DNA from: Agapetus fuscipes
Lineage: Eukaryota > Arthropoda > Insecta > Trichoptera > Glossosomatidae
Reading direction: 5' to 3'
Assembly: GCA_951799405.1 (NCBI GenBank)
Contig: OX637333.1
Coordinates: 10,229,960 to 10,293,959, forward strand
Length of the DNA: 64,000 nucleotides
This document shows positions 48,101-55,112 of the stretch, piece by piece. The notes under the pieces are model-generated. The model saw nothing but the letters and a program-made list of their open reading frames with translations, did no database searches and was not told where the DNA came from. How positions within the stretch are numbered: the stretch's first letter is position 1; each line of letters begins with the position of its first letter. A program made the position numbers and the translations under genes.

Positions 48101-50240
48101 GGTCTTTACAGTCTCTGATATATTTTCTTGGGACACTATTTTTGAACAAAACAATGTTATTATTCTCGTTGAAGTCAACTGTATCGAAAGAATTCATTAT
48201 TTTATGTAAATAATTCACAACCAAACAAAAAATGTGCTGATGAAATGCGGCGGAATATTTTGACAGTTCATCTGTCATTGCGGTATGGTCCTAGACCATA
48301 CCGGAGAACAAACCCAATTCTGATGGTCAAACAATGTAAATAAACTCGTCAAAACAATGTTAATACACTCGTAAAAATCATGTTTATAGTGTTATGTAAA
48401 TATAAATATTGAAATAAGTATGGATAGTTATAGTTATAAGAATCCTCAAAAGTATTGGTAGGTAAGATCGATAATTATGTATAAGTGTAGAATTCTCTAG
48501 GCTAAGTAGGTATTTGTTATAATTATAGGAATACTGTGTTACATTTGTAGGTAGGATTTTGGTTGTATCTCTAGGTAGTACGTGAAGCGTCGAGAAGTAA
48601 TAATTACTCTGGAACCGTCTGGCGACTTTAGTTCTGGATCATACTGCTCTGAAGAGTATAAAGGAATTCATTTTTTCATGTAAATTCACAATCAAACAAA
48701 AAATGTGATAACAATGAAATATGACGGAATATTTTGACAGCGCTTAAGCGTTGGTTAACATACGTGTCGACCTTACTTACCTAAGTGCTAGTTTTTAAAG
48801 CGCTTGAGCGCTAATTTTACCTTAAGTATTGTTCTTGAAATGAATTTCCCCAATCTAAGCGCTAGTTTGCCCTTAAGTAAGTGCCAGTTTTGATCGTGAA
48901 TACGGGGGTAAGTTGCAAAGATATGTTAACATTCATATTGAATGTATGCCCACAAGTAGACATGTGTAAGTTCGCGCTTACAAATGCTGCATGTGTACTT
49001 ACAAATTAAAATCCAATTCTCAGATGAACATAATCCTTGCATCGAGTTTTTATTTTACAGTATTGGGGGCCAGCCTCATGCCTTCCTATTAGTCAAGGAA
49101 CAAAAAAATACTGAAAGGTGGACTAGGATCTAATAAAAAATTAAAACTATATCAAAAGTAAATGAAAATCCCTTGAAAAATTAATTACATTAAAATTAAA
49201 AGCCCTAGCCGCCAACATTGCAGATCAACGGCCATTTCTCTTGGTCCTTGCATACTTCTTTCATTTCATTGATATATAATTTTATATATAAACAAGCATA
49301 GCTCACATACATAGGTCTCAACCTTACATATAATAATAACAGCATGGTTCCCATACAAGCATCCATTCTGAAGTCTTTCGTCAGAGTTGGTGTTAATGGT
49401 TGCTCTCTCTATCCCTAGGACTTCTCCCTGGCGCTGCAGATAGTGGAGGCCCTGGCGTTCAGCCCCATGTGGCCCCCTGCGCAGGCGCGGGCGCTGCGCT
49501 CTGCCCTTGGACGCTGCTGCCTGCAGGCAGGGCACGTGCCCGGAGCAGAGGCGCACTTCAGCCAGGCCACAACCATCAGGCAGACATTGTGAGACTCTTA
49601 TTACTCCATTACAACTTTATGAATACAGAATTTATGGTACAGAAAAAATATTAATATATCAGAATAAACACATTTTTCAGAAAATAAAAAGAATCAGTAA
49701 GGTCCTAGACAACACTGATTCGTTTATGTCGGTCAATGACATTGTCAAGTATGTTTGCAGGTCACCGGATCCGGATGTGAGGGAGCTGGTGGACCAGTCT
49801 CTGCTGGCCGTGGCTCAGAATGCTTTTGGAGAGGCTCACCAGTGCCTTATCATGGCCAACCAGCTGGAGCCAGCCAATATCATGGTGAGTCCATGCTTCT
49901 TACCTCCATCCACAACCAGCTGGAGCCTGCCAATATCTGTGGATGACTTGTGGGGTGTGTTTTTCAACTAACTTAGCCCTGTCTGCAGGTGCTGAACAAC
50001 ATGGCGGTGTGCCTGCTGTATTCGGGCAAGCTGAAGGAGGCCATCTCGGTGATGGAGAACGCAGTGAACTCCAACCCCAGCCGGGGGCTCAGCGAGAGCC
50101 TGCTGCTGAACCTCTGCACGCTGTACGAGCTGGAGTCCTCCAACACCATGAGCAAGAAGCTGGCGCTGCTGCGGCAGCTGTGCCGCTATAAGAGCGACAC
50201 CGTCACCAATGTGCCCGCCTGCCTCAAGCTGCACATGTAG
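30058..50240 (+). CDS. TRAPPC12: TRAPPC12, trafficking protein particle complex subunit 12 (last eight coding exons)
   Basis: Coding exons: 30058-30138, 31108-31288, 31679-31836, 42296-42439, 46141-46287, 49419-49588, 49761-49884 and 49989-50240. They join without frame breaks to 418 codons plus stop. All introns are GT-AG. Recognisable blocks are [70 protein letters not shown], and a C-terminal TPR region with [17 protein letters not shown] and [10 protein letters not shown]. This order matches metazoan TRAPPC12 (TTC15). The protein is a TPR subunit of TRAPPIII, acting in ER-to-Golgi tethering and autophagy. The N-terminal coding exons are not recognised, so the gene starts further upstream. 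The third intron is 10.5 kb because of LINE insertions. The AATAAA signal lies six bases after the stop. Confidence 0.93.
30236..30319 (+). mobile_element. RTE-like LINE 3' fragment, interrupted
   Basis: CGACTTATAGGTTGGTATGA through TCACCCCTGTTGCAGGGAAA, then cut by the LTR-like sequence at 30320. A tail piece with TGCAACTTAGATTAGATTAG appears at about 30750, and a second family tail near 30840-30895. Confidence 0.75.
30320..30720 (+). repeat. Probable solo LTR
   Basis: About 400 bp starting TGTTGTTAATG and ending TTTCGTAACA, with an internal GAGTATAAGAAGG TATA-like block and AATAAA-like signals near the end. A related stretch at 48370-48665 shares GTTATGTAAATAT, CGAGAA-TAATAATTACT-like and AGAGTATAA blocks. 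No clear target duplication is visible. Confidence 0.55.
31108..31288 (+). CDS. TRAPPC12: TRAPPC12 exon (60 codons + 1)
   Basis: Acceptor TGTTTAG, donor GTGACC. Encodes [18 protein letters not shown] and [20 protein letters not shown]. It ends in phase 1, with the split glycine completed by the next exon. Confidence 0.9.
31500..31655 (+). pseudogene. L2/CR1-like LINE 3' end next to a splice acceptor
   Basis: Decayed codons read [14 protein letters not shown] followed by sequence like GGCACTGTATAAATTGTG. This matches the end of the subfamily at 4262-4850. It finishes within about 25-50 bases of the acceptor of the exon at 31679. Confidence 0.65.
31679..31836 (+). CDS. TRAPPC12: TRAPPC12 exon (52 codons)
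   Basis: Acceptor GGTCCAG, donor GTGATC. Encodes [18 protein letters not shown] and [15 protein letters not shown], among the most conserved segments of TRAPPC12. Exit phase 0. Confidence 0.93.
32142..32498. mobile_element. 357-bp hAT-type MITE
   Basis: Inverted ends CAGTGTTCCGCAAA and TTTGCGGAACACTG, flanked by a perfect 8-bp duplication CCTTAGAC (32134-32141 and 32499-32506). An 8-bp duplication with CAGTG ends is diagnostic of hAT. There is no transposase, so it is non-autonomous. Confidence 0.9.
32507..33082. other. Intronic sequence without a clear gene
   Basis: A plus-strand ATG at about 32909 opens [19 protein letters not shown] and soon meets a stop. It may be the start of a decayed LINE ORF1. 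Nothing else is recognised. Confidence 0.35.
33083..33535 (+). pseudogene. C-terminal fragment of an I/R1/Outcast-type LINE ORF2, probable
   Basis: A 150-residue frame ending with a zinc-knuckle-like [20 protein letters not shown] (C-x-C...H...C). It is preceded by [18 protein letters not shown]. The GHG plus C-C-H-C arrangement is typical of the region after the RNase H domain in I, R1 and related LINEs. The upstream RT is absent. It lies just 5' of the L2-like LINE and could alternatively be part of that element's leader. Confidence 0.5.
33925..34509 (+). pseudogene. LINE apurinic-type endonuclease domain, N-terminal part
   Basis: From ATG 33925: [53 protein letters not shown] and [11 protein letters not shown]. 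These are the ordered motifs of the EEP endonuclease in CR1/L2-group LINEs (N, E-T-W, Y-R-P, G-D-x-N). The frame is cut exactly at the Penelope-like element's 13-bp target duplication and continues in phase at 36804. Confidence 0.88.
34549..34665 (-). ncRNA. Hammerhead-ribozyme-like motif in the Penelope 3' region
   Basis: On the minus strand: CTGAAGA (34642-34648), then one T, then a stem-loop GGGAG...CTCCC, then GAAA, then palindromic ACCGGT and A (cleavage after GTA). ACAC before the box can pair with GTGT after the cleavage site as stem I. The order and spacing follow the hammerhead core CUGANGA/GAAA/UH, with one extra U before stem II. The ACCGGT stem III would be very short, as in the dimer-forming minimal hammerheads described in Penelope-like elements. 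Activity is not shown. Confidence 0.6.
34920..35150 (-). mobile_element. Diverged RTE-like 3' end inside the Penelope-like element
   Basis: On the plus strand it runs from ATCTAATCTAACCTAAGTTG to CTCATACTCACCTATTAACC, with the central module partly deleted. Confidence 0.7.
35362..35470. mobile_element. MITE fragment, same family as 50385-50509
   Basis: CACGGTAATTCCTACCTACC and GAATATCACTAATATTGTAT match the left half of the palindromic MITE at 50385. The right inverted end is missing or very diverged. Confidence 0.55.
35536..36729 (-). pseudogene. Penelope-like RT plus GIY-YIG endonuclease, N-terminally truncated
   Basis: A 397-codon frame. It starts within the RT palm ([15 protein letters not shown], about residues 23-37; YVDD catalytic motif), continues with NFLDISIKI and [20 protein letters not shown]. 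Then come a linker and a GIY-YIG domain, [20 protein letters not shown] (about 229-248) with RIQEHRR. The N-terminal RT fingers are missing. The last 70 or so residues are proline-rich and hydrophobic, run over a poly-C tract, and may not be native coding sequence. Confidence 0.88.
35683..35707. repeat. G-run
   Basis: A block of about 18 consecutive G residues within GAGGGGGAGGGGG-type sequence. It is a likely site of polymerase slippage or assembly error. Confidence 0.85.
36804..39057 (+). pseudogene. LINE endonuclease end and reverse transcriptase
   Basis: Continues the endonuclease with [12 protein letters not shown] and [12 protein letters not shown] (the S-D-H motif). After the stop at 37272 the same frame gives the [34 protein letters not shown] (motif A), [15 protein letters not shown] (motif B), [12 protein letters not shown] (motif C) and [12 protein letters not shown]. 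The C-terminal block is [19 protein letters not shown] then FKGALKTHL. The last codons are removed by the RTE insertion at 39058. Lengths and motifs fit L2/CR1-group ORF2. Confidence 0.9.
39058..39380 (-). mobile_element. RTE-like LINE 3' end (subfamily B) nested in the L2-like LINE
   Basis: On the plus strand: ATAATCTAAGTTGCAAGG at the start, the full module, then UTR with AAAAGAACAAAACCTTACAA. The LINE resumes at 39381 with AAAATCTTATCCGTG, equivalent to AAAGTCTTATCCATG in the uninterrupted copy at 16473. Confidence 0.88.
39381..39480 (+). repeat. 3' UTR tail of the L2-like LINE
   Basis: AGAGGGCCCTTGAGGTGTGA, CACACACAAAAACGGCGCTC and ATAAATAAATTATCC. The same tail occurs at 16490-16560 and at the 3' end of SINE family 2. 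Confidence 0.85.
39685..41881. mobile_element. 2.2-kb element with CCCAAGTAACCA inverted ends
   Basis: Left end CCCAAGTAACCACTTTAG, right end CTAAATGGTTACTTGGG. The left side has several subterminal copies of AGGTTGTCTTAGACTCC-like sequence (near 39910, 40026 and 40103). The right side has GTAGCTCT-TAGAGC-type repeats. There is no transposase frame. An RTE 3' end at 40413 is nested. It looks like a non-autonomous DNA transposon of undetermined superfamily; target duplication is unclear (AT at most). Confidence 0.65.
40413..40675 (+). mobile_element. RTE-like LINE 3' end (subfamily A)
   Basis: TTCCTTGACTGATAGGTTGG through the full module to four TTAGA repeats (GATTAGATTAGATTAGATT). Confidence 0.85.
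42026..42240. mobile_element. 215-bp hAT MITE, family M, 56 bp upstream of an exon
   Basis: Ends CATGGATGTGCATACC and CCCTATGCACGTGCCTG are inverted. A perfect 8-bp duplication TTACTTTT lies at 42018-42025 and 42241-42248. It is the same family as 57017-57229, in opposite orientation. Its right end is 55 bases from the acceptor-proximal start of the TRAPPC12 exon at 42296, so it sits where a branch point would be expected. Confidence 0.88.
42296..42439 (+). CDS. TRAPPC12: TRAPPC12 exon (48 codons)
   Basis: Acceptor GTGTTCCAG, donor GTGAAG. Encodes [20 protein letters not shown] then [19 protein letters not shown]. Phase 0 on both sides. Confidence 0.93.
42851..43040 (+). repeat. 75-bp tandem array built from a TRAPPC12 exon piece
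   Basis: Units begin GGTGAAGCATT at 42851, 42926 and 43001 (the last is partial). Each contains CAACTACTGTGGCAAGTCAG followed by AGCAGTCATAAGGAAG and GTGAAGC. These are two parts of the exon at 42296-42439 joined with the middle 30 or so bases deleted, including the exon's end and its splice donor. The array is 0.4 kb inside the following intron. Confidence 0.9.
43105..43361. repeat. hAT-like repeat end, decayed
   Basis: CAGACCCGGATTAAGGC and GGGGGCTCTGGTGCGGAG resemble, in inverse, AATCCGGGCCTG and CCCCGTACCAGGGACC near 45740-45770. This suggests inverted ends of one decayed family. No matching 8-bp duplication is visible. Confidence 0.4.
43362..43650 (+). repeat. tRNA-derived SINE, family 2, full length
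   Basis: Head GACCGGCCTGTAGCCCAGTG, B-box region GGTTGAAATCCCGGC (mutated from GGTTCGAATCC), full body, and tail GGGGTGTGATACACTCAAAA plus AAATAAATCATCCTAAT. Confidence 0.88.
43790..43985. repeat. Degenerate 20-bp minisatellite
   Basis: Eight or more units close to CTTGCCATTCTTCCAATCT. A shorter stretch of the same units is at 43062-43110, so the array seems to have been split by the material between. Confidence 0.7.
43986..46140. other. Intronic repeats, no gene
   Basis: An interspersed repeat around 44470-45270 carries CTTTCTTGCTATAGCTGAAG, GTCCTGGTGCAGGACATG (palindromic) and two copies of TTCTCAAAAACGGCTCCAA (44785 and 45218). A short GT/TATG microsatellite lies at 44608-44632, a T-run at 44992 and a G-rich tract at 45678-45730. 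I do not recognise the repeat family. Confidence 0.45.
46141..46287 (+). CDS. TRAPPC12: TRAPPC12 exon (49 codons)
   Basis: Acceptor CTGTTCCAG, donor GTTAGA. Encodes [18 protein letters not shown] and [19 protein letters not shown]. Phase 0 on both sides. Confidence 0.9.
46528..46948. mobile_element. TIR element nested in SINE, itself carrying an RTE 3' end
   Basis: Perfect 15-bp inverted ends, GAAGCGCTATTCTGC and GCAGAATAGCGCTTC. Subtracting the RTE piece at 46554-46803 leaves about 170 bp, a small MITE. Superfamily undetermined. Confidence 0.7.
46554..46803 (-). mobile_element. RTE-like LINE 3' end (subfamily A)
   Basis: On the plus strand: CTAATCTAATCTAAGCTGCA at the start and GTACCAACCTATAAGTCAAG at the end. 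A third level of nesting: SINE, then TIR element, then RTE. Confidence 0.85.
47118..47397 (+). repeat. tRNA-derived SINE, family 2, full length
   Basis: Head GACCGGTCCGTAGTCCAGTT with B box GGTTCGAATCC near 47171, the family body, and tail GATGTGATACACACAAAAAC then AAATAAATCAGCCTAAT plus T-run. Confidence 0.88.
47903..48016 (+). pseudogene. Remnant of Myb/SANT-like DNA-binding ORF of the Harbinger element
   Basis: 37 codons beginning [19 protein letters not shown], then [13 protein letters not shown] and a stop. The F-S/T-x-x-E...L...I-E-x-K-x-T-D pattern is that of Myb/SANT-like domains encoded by Harbinger ORF1-type proteins. It is too short to be functional. Confidence 0.5.
48370..48665 (+). 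repeat. LTR-related fragment
   Basis: Shares GTGTTATGTAAATATAAATA and the AAGAGTATAA block with the probable solo LTR at 30320-30720. It is internal to the Harbinger element. Confidence 0.5.
49419..49588 (+). CDS. TRAPPC12: TRAPPC12 exon (56 codons + 2)
   Basis: Acceptor ATCCCTAG, donor GTGAGA. Encodes [18 protein letters not shown] and [20 protein letters not shown], a TPR-type helix pair. It ends in phase 2, the split leucine being completed by the next exon. Confidence 0.92.
49761..49884 (+). CDS. TRAPPC12: TRAPPC12 exon (41 codons)
   Basis: Acceptor TTTGCAG, donor GTGAGT. Encodes [20 protein letters not shown] and [10 protein letters not shown], a TPR helix pair. The intron that follows is only 104 bp and contains a near-copy of the exon end (CAACCAGCTGGAGCCTGCCA near 49914). 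Confidence 0.92.
49989..50240 (+). CDS. TRAPPC12: TRAPPC12 terminal exon
   Basis: Acceptor GTCTGCAG. Encodes [38 protein letters not shown] and ACLKLHM, then TAG at 50238-50240. Confidence 0.94.
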   Translation: MLNNMAVCLLYSGKLKEAISVMENAVNSNPSRGLSESLLLNLCTLYELESSNTMSKKLALLRQLCRYKSDTVTNVPACLKLHM

Positions 50241-50245
50241 ACTTT

Positions 50246-50251
50246 AATAAA
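50246..50251 (+). terminator. Polyadenylation signal AATAAA
   Basis: Canonical hexamer six bases after the TRAPPC12 stop codon. If used, the 3' UTR would be only about 20-40 bases. No stronger signal is seen in the next 100 bases. Confidence 0.6.
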
Positions 50252-50384
50252 TACAATGGGGTAATTGCAGTGGTAAATGCAGCAAAGGGGGACATATGTG
50301 GCTGCAAAGCAAAGGCAATGGACAGGCGAGAGTGGGGGAGAATCCTGGATCCAGCCAAGGCCCACCCAGGGCGGGAACTCACTC

Positions 50385-50509
50385 CGGTAATTCTTACCTA
50401 CCGAATATCGGTAATATTTGTATAAAGACTAATCAGCTGTTCACTTGCGGCCATCTTGGAACAGGTTTTCATACAAATATTATGGATATTCGGTAGGTAA
50501 GAATTACCG
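50385..50509. mobile_element. 125-bp palindromic MITE
   Basis: Left CGGTAATTCTTACCTACCGA and right half its complement, ending GTAAGAATTACCG. The second layer, AATATTTGTAT/ATACAAATATT, is also inverted. The middle has TCAGCTGTTCACTTGCGGCC. It is a second family member to 35362. Confidence 0.82.
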
Positions 50510-51660
50510 TGGTGATGAGACTTCCAGCCCAGGACTGTCGAGCTCATGATTATAAATTGCAGTGGTGGGAAATACGGTTGAAAATACTATGTTTGCCACG
50601 AGTACATTTCAAGGATCACAACCATATATCTATGAGTTGTAAAATTAAAGATTTCACTTAGGTATATTAGGTATATATTGAACTGTAGTAATATTTTAGT
50701 TAACTATTACTTGAACTTTTATTCAAAATACTCAATCTCTAGTTAACTAAAACCGAACATTGCCGAAGTATGAAGCCATGCCCCCAAATCTTGAAAATAA
50801 ATAGAATGGCATTCAAAAGCTTTAAAACAAACAACTATTCATAAAAATCATATCCCTTACCTTCATTAAGCTAGAAAACGGGACAAAAAATGTTCAGTTT
50901 GCAACAATTTTGATGTATCCTTACATTAAAAAAGAGCAGCTGCTGTCAGTGAAGCGCCGCCATCTTGAAAATCGAAAGTTAAAGTTACTAAATATTTACT
51001 GCCGAAATTCGGTGAGTGAAATATTATGATTTAAGTAAAATTGCATTTTAGTTAACTTTACGATACTTCAAAATACCGGGCCTTAAAGAAAAAAATGCCG
51101 AGAAATTGAGCCCGACTAAAATGCAGTGTTATCGGCTTGGTTGGCTATTGACCAACCACTGTGGGTATGCATTGAATGTCAATATAAATCTTCGCAACTA
51201 GGATTGAAGATAATTTTTCCGTATCTATGGGAAACTATGAGGTCTATAATAGACAGACAAAATTGTGTCATCACCCTGTTGGGTTGCTAGGGAAAACGTT
51301 AACAAATATTTTGTTATTGGTTAGTAAGGACAGCAGTCCCACAACGAACTGACATTTGCACGCCAAGAAAATAGTTTAAAAATTCAAAAACGTTCCAGTC
51401 CATTAACTTTCAATTACCCGAACTGTTTTTATTATGTGTCATTGGCTGAGGGTTCCCCTTAAAATAAATAAAAAAAGAGTATAATATATTACTTAAAAAC
51501 AAATAAAACAGTTTTTTCTTTTTACTTGTTTTTTTTTATTATTTATAAATATCCACCTAATTGTCTCTCGATTCTAAAAAACACAAAATCCTAAAAAACT
51601 GTTTCCTTACAAGCAAAATTCAAAGGTCCAGCCCCAAACATTAATTGAAAATGTCTATAG
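50510..51660. other. Intergenic, no gene seen
   Basis: AT-rich, with no recognisable exon or intact transposon. An RTE tail-like TATAAATCTTCGCAACTAGG lies near 51182. Confidence 0.45.
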
Positions 51661-51812
51661 TCCTATAGAACCAAAAGCAACAATCCTAGTTTTTTCCACA
51701 CAAGATAAAATGCATGAAAACACAGGAAATAATTTTCTCCTGATTTCTATAGGTACATTTATCTCTTTTTCAGAAAAAAAAAAAACTAGATTCCCATCTT
51801 TGGTTCTATATG
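51661..51812. repeat. Inverted-repeat MITE, family AACCAAAG
   Basis: TATAGAACCAAAAGCAACAA and CTAGTTTTTT on the left mirror AAAAAACTAGATTCCC and TCTTTGGTTCTATATG on the right. Related palindromic units are at about 52355-52490 and 58525-58705. A half unit is near 54785. Confidence 0.65.
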
Positions 51813-51936
51813 ACACAATTGTCCCATAGAAAAATGTATAGATATGGACCTAAGGGCACTTAAATATGAGTTGTCTGGTTCCCATCTGCAATCAATTTAA
51901 TTTGACAATACTTTTGTAAGAAAAATCCACAACTAA

Positions 51937-52165
51937 GCCGCGTTGCATGCGGCTTGCATAACTTATTTATTTTCACAGGCCCCCTCACTTGAAGTAGGGG
52001 TCTCCCAGCTCCCACGGGGGCTGGTTTTAATTCCTTGTAAAAGCTTGTAAACCTTGCCTGTTTTTAAATGTTGGGTTTGAAATAAACAGCAAAAAGGGAA
52101 ATCATGTCTGACACCAGTGTTGGGGATGGAACCGTTAGCTCATGGCATACAATGCAATAAACCAT
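51937..52165 (-). repeat. SINE family 1, decayed
   Basis: Family body (CACTTGAAGTAGGGGTCTCC, GGGGGCTGGTTTTAATTCC). The tRNA head at 52125-52160 is eroded, with no usable B box. Confidence 0.7.
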
Positions 52166-53434
52166 ACTTGATTTTTCAATATTTTGTCAAAGTTAATTTA
52201 TCGCAGATTGACTCTACACAACCCATGTCTCCTACCTCATGATAAAACATTCCTAATCAACAGAAATCAAACAAATTTCTGGAACCATTCATCATTCAAT
52301 TTATATTTGTTAATGATTGAATACTTGAGTTTATCAAGAGGTAAATCTTCATCCAGAGAATGCACAAAACTAAATGACCCCTACGAAACCAATGACAGAA
52401 ATAATACACGGAAACACAAGAACGTCATCATAATTAAAAAAAAAAAAAAACCTAGTTTGCCATCTTTGGTTCCGTGTCATTTAATGGCAATTTCCAGCAG
52501 TGATCACAGAAGACGCTATGGGACCTTAGAATGCTGTGAGTGAGTTCTATGCAAATGATTGGTGCTAAAATTGAAAAAAAAAATCAAAAGCTTACTCCCT
52601 TATTCATTCACTTTGTTCCTCACATCACCTGAGTGTTAGCAACAATATCAAATAAATGGGTAGATCAGTTCATTTTTGGAATATTCCTATTACAGAACTA
52701 TCCCAATGCACTCTATTGCAAATTTGTAAGAAAATTAAAGTTTTGGTTCCCCTAAATAGATAATATCATAATATTAAAGATGTGCCTTGAAATTTATGTG
52801 ATTTTCTTTCCTCAGTGTCTATATTTGTGGCTTTGTGGATTCTCTGGATGCCATTGAGGATTTTGTTGCCAAAATGAGCCATTCGGCGCCGTGTCATAAA
52901 TATTATGGCACCTAACACCGTTATACAAGTCACACTCTTGTTAAATGCTACATTTCAAAAGTGTCGCTACAGTCATAAGTTTAAATGAAAGAAAAAAACA
53001 GCCATAGCTAAAATGCAAAACAAACGGCAGCGACAGAATCAAAACAGAAAAGATTTGCGCACTTTTAAAGTTTGTTTTGTCTGTTTTTTTAGCACACACA
53101 TTCAAAGTAATTCAACTTAAAAAAATGTCACTTTCACTGCACATACATATGTTCATTTCATACTTACAAATTACATGCTTCGTAACAAATAAGTACAATC
53201 CATAGAGGCAAAGAAATACAACAATAATAGCCAAACACAGAATTCTAAAGGCATGTGCTAGACATTTGTTTCTGCTGGTTGCTTATCCTCTTCGGGTTGT
53301 GAACAGGAGGGGATATCCTTGAAATCAAAATTGACATCCAAAAAATTAAGTACCATTCATTAATATATATTAATTTTAAGTCTGATGAAAACTTGAGTGA
53401 TATTATTTTTGTTAATTGATATTATATATAAAAG
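52166..53434. other. Intergenic, no gene seen
   Basis: Contains the palindromic AACCAAAG-family unit near 52355-52490. The 119-codon frame across it (52184-52543) follows the repeat and is not a gene. Confidence 0.5.
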
Positions 53435-54225
53435 ATACGCTGTCTGTAGTCTAGCAGTTAACACTTCAGAATCACAATTAAAAGGCAATGAGTTAGAATC
53501 CCAGCGGAGCACAATTATGTCATAATTTTCGAATATGCTTTTTGCAGACTGGTCCGTAGCTCAGTGGTAACACGGCGGACTCTGAAAGGAAAGGTTGTGG
53601 GTTCGATTCCCGGAAAAGCACAAAAAATATACCATTTATATTTTCAATTTGCTCTTCGCCGGGTTGAAAAAATCATAAAAACCTTTACCAATGACCGGTC
53701 ACCAAAGGTCCATCCAGCCTTACAGCAACTGGGTCTTGCTTGAGAATTGGCACTTTTTGGCGACGACGATCAAGCTCGTAAAAAGGTTGATAGCTCAATT
53801 GGTAGAATGCTTGCATTCCATGCCGAGAGCAAGGGTTCGATCTCAAAGGTTTACTCAGCCTTCACAAGAAATGAGAACCAGCCCCCCCCCGGGAGCTGGG
53901 AAACCCCCACTTCAACTGAAAGTGGTTGGTGTGAGGCCGACCCCCTTACCTGTAAAAATAAATAGGTCCCGAAGCGCCACATGCGACCCCTTCGGGGATA
54001 ACGCAGGCAAGAAGTTACACTATATGTGTAGCTAAGTTGCGTTTTTTTTTTAGTTGCTGTGTTGAAAAATTCATCTGTCGAGACCGTTAACAAGATTATA
54101 AAGCAAATGGGTCTTGCTTTAAAATTCGTGCTTTTTGCAGCGACAACCTATCTCAGGGATGGCACTTAAGGTATGATTCATATAAATCAGCACTCTCAAA
54201 TGAATCAACTACAAGTATTGTTGGC
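53435..54225 (+). repeat. SINE cluster: family 2 heads, family 1 copy, family 2 body
   Basis: A degenerate family 2 head at 53440-53515 (CTGTCTGTAGTCTAGCAGTT). A family 2 copy at 53547-53778 (A box CGTAGCTCAGTGGTAACAC, B box GGTTCGATTCC). A family 1 copy at 53787-54048 (A box TAGCTCAATTGG, B box GGTTCGATCTC, 3' T-run). Finally a 5'-truncated family 2 body to 54225. The family 2 copy loses its 3' tail exactly where family 1 begins. Confidence 0.8.
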
Positions 54226-54854
54226 TTTTTAATGAAAGGGACCACCTAGATGTATTTGAGACGTGGATATGATGGAAGATGGCCAAAACCTCAAAAAATT
54301 TAGAGAAAGTAGAAGAAAGAAGAGAGTTTACAAGTCACATTTGGAACGGGAAAATTACACTAAGAGTACACTGGATCAGACATGGCACCTTTCTAAGCAA
54401 CAATTTTTAAGGCAAAATCTTGTGAAGACAGACAAAAGGTCATCCGAGAACTTCTTACTACCAGGATTTGAAGCGGCTCATAGGTATCTCGTCCTATTCA
54501 CAGCTCAAGAGGATGGCAACCAAAAGAGACAGATGGCTGGCACAGCAAGGCACTGCCTTGAGATGATGATGATTGAAGCCTAGATAATATTCCTGCTAGT
54601 TTGCCTTCATGGATTGCTTCACAAGTCCATTTTTGATATTAAAACAAAGGATTTGGAAGCTTTCATTCTGTACATAATGAACTACTAAACAAAGCTAGCT
54701 GAAGAACTAACTAGCACTTGGGTTTACACAACAAAATACATATAACTCCTGATTGCTTAATAGCCAAAAAAACAAATATGAGTCACATAGAACCAAAGGA
54801 AGAAACACTAGGATTTAAAAAAAAAATGAGATTAAGAAATACGTAACAAAGCTG
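54226..54854. other. Unknown 106-codon frame, probably not a host gene
   Basis: The plus-strand frame 54263-54583 encodes a basic, Lys/Arg/Gln-rich peptide ending in RQMAGTARHCLEMMMIEA. I recognise no domain. It may be a transposon remnant. Confidence 0.35.
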
Positions 54855-55112
54855 CATATGTAATGCAACTTCTTCCTGCATTGTCTGCACAGGTAAGGGT
54901 GCCGGTCTTACACCAACCACTTCACTTGAAGTGGGGGTTCCTAGCTCAAGAGTGGTTACGTTCTCATTTCTTTATAAGACCGAGAGGAAACCTTGCCGGT
55001 CATTTCATTTTAAGTTGGAATTAAAAACCGAAACGAGAAATCATTACTGGCTCCCGTGATGAAGATCGAAATCTAGTTGTCTGGTATGAAACGCAAGCAT
55101 TTTATCAAAATG
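54855..55112 (-). repeat. SINE family 1, diverged
   Basis: CACAGGTAAGGGTGCCGGTC, CACTTGAAGTGGGGGTTCC and AAACCGAAACGAGAAATCAT keep the family order. The tRNA head is mutated. Confidence 0.72.

Larger units (their letters stand above)
47489..48908. mobile_element. 1.4-kb PIF/Harbinger element, decayed
   Basis: Inverted ends CCCCCGTATTCACGATCAAA and its complement at 48908, with TAA duplications at 47486-47488 and 48909-48911. The ends continue with CACTTA/AAGTG-type subterminal repeats of the GCGCTTGAGCGCT kind. Inside are a short Myb/SANT-like frame and a piece of an LTR (48370-48665). It is a deleted derivative of an autonomous element. Confidence 0.85.
47474..49270 (-). mobile_element. RTE-like LINE copy split by a Harbinger element
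   Basis: The terminal repeats at 47474-47488 are separated from the rest (48909-49270) by the Harbinger element. The far part includes UTR and the last codons of the ORF (GCAGATCAACGGCCATTTCT on the plus strand). It ends about 150 bp before the TRAPPC12 exon at 49419. Confidence 0.82.
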
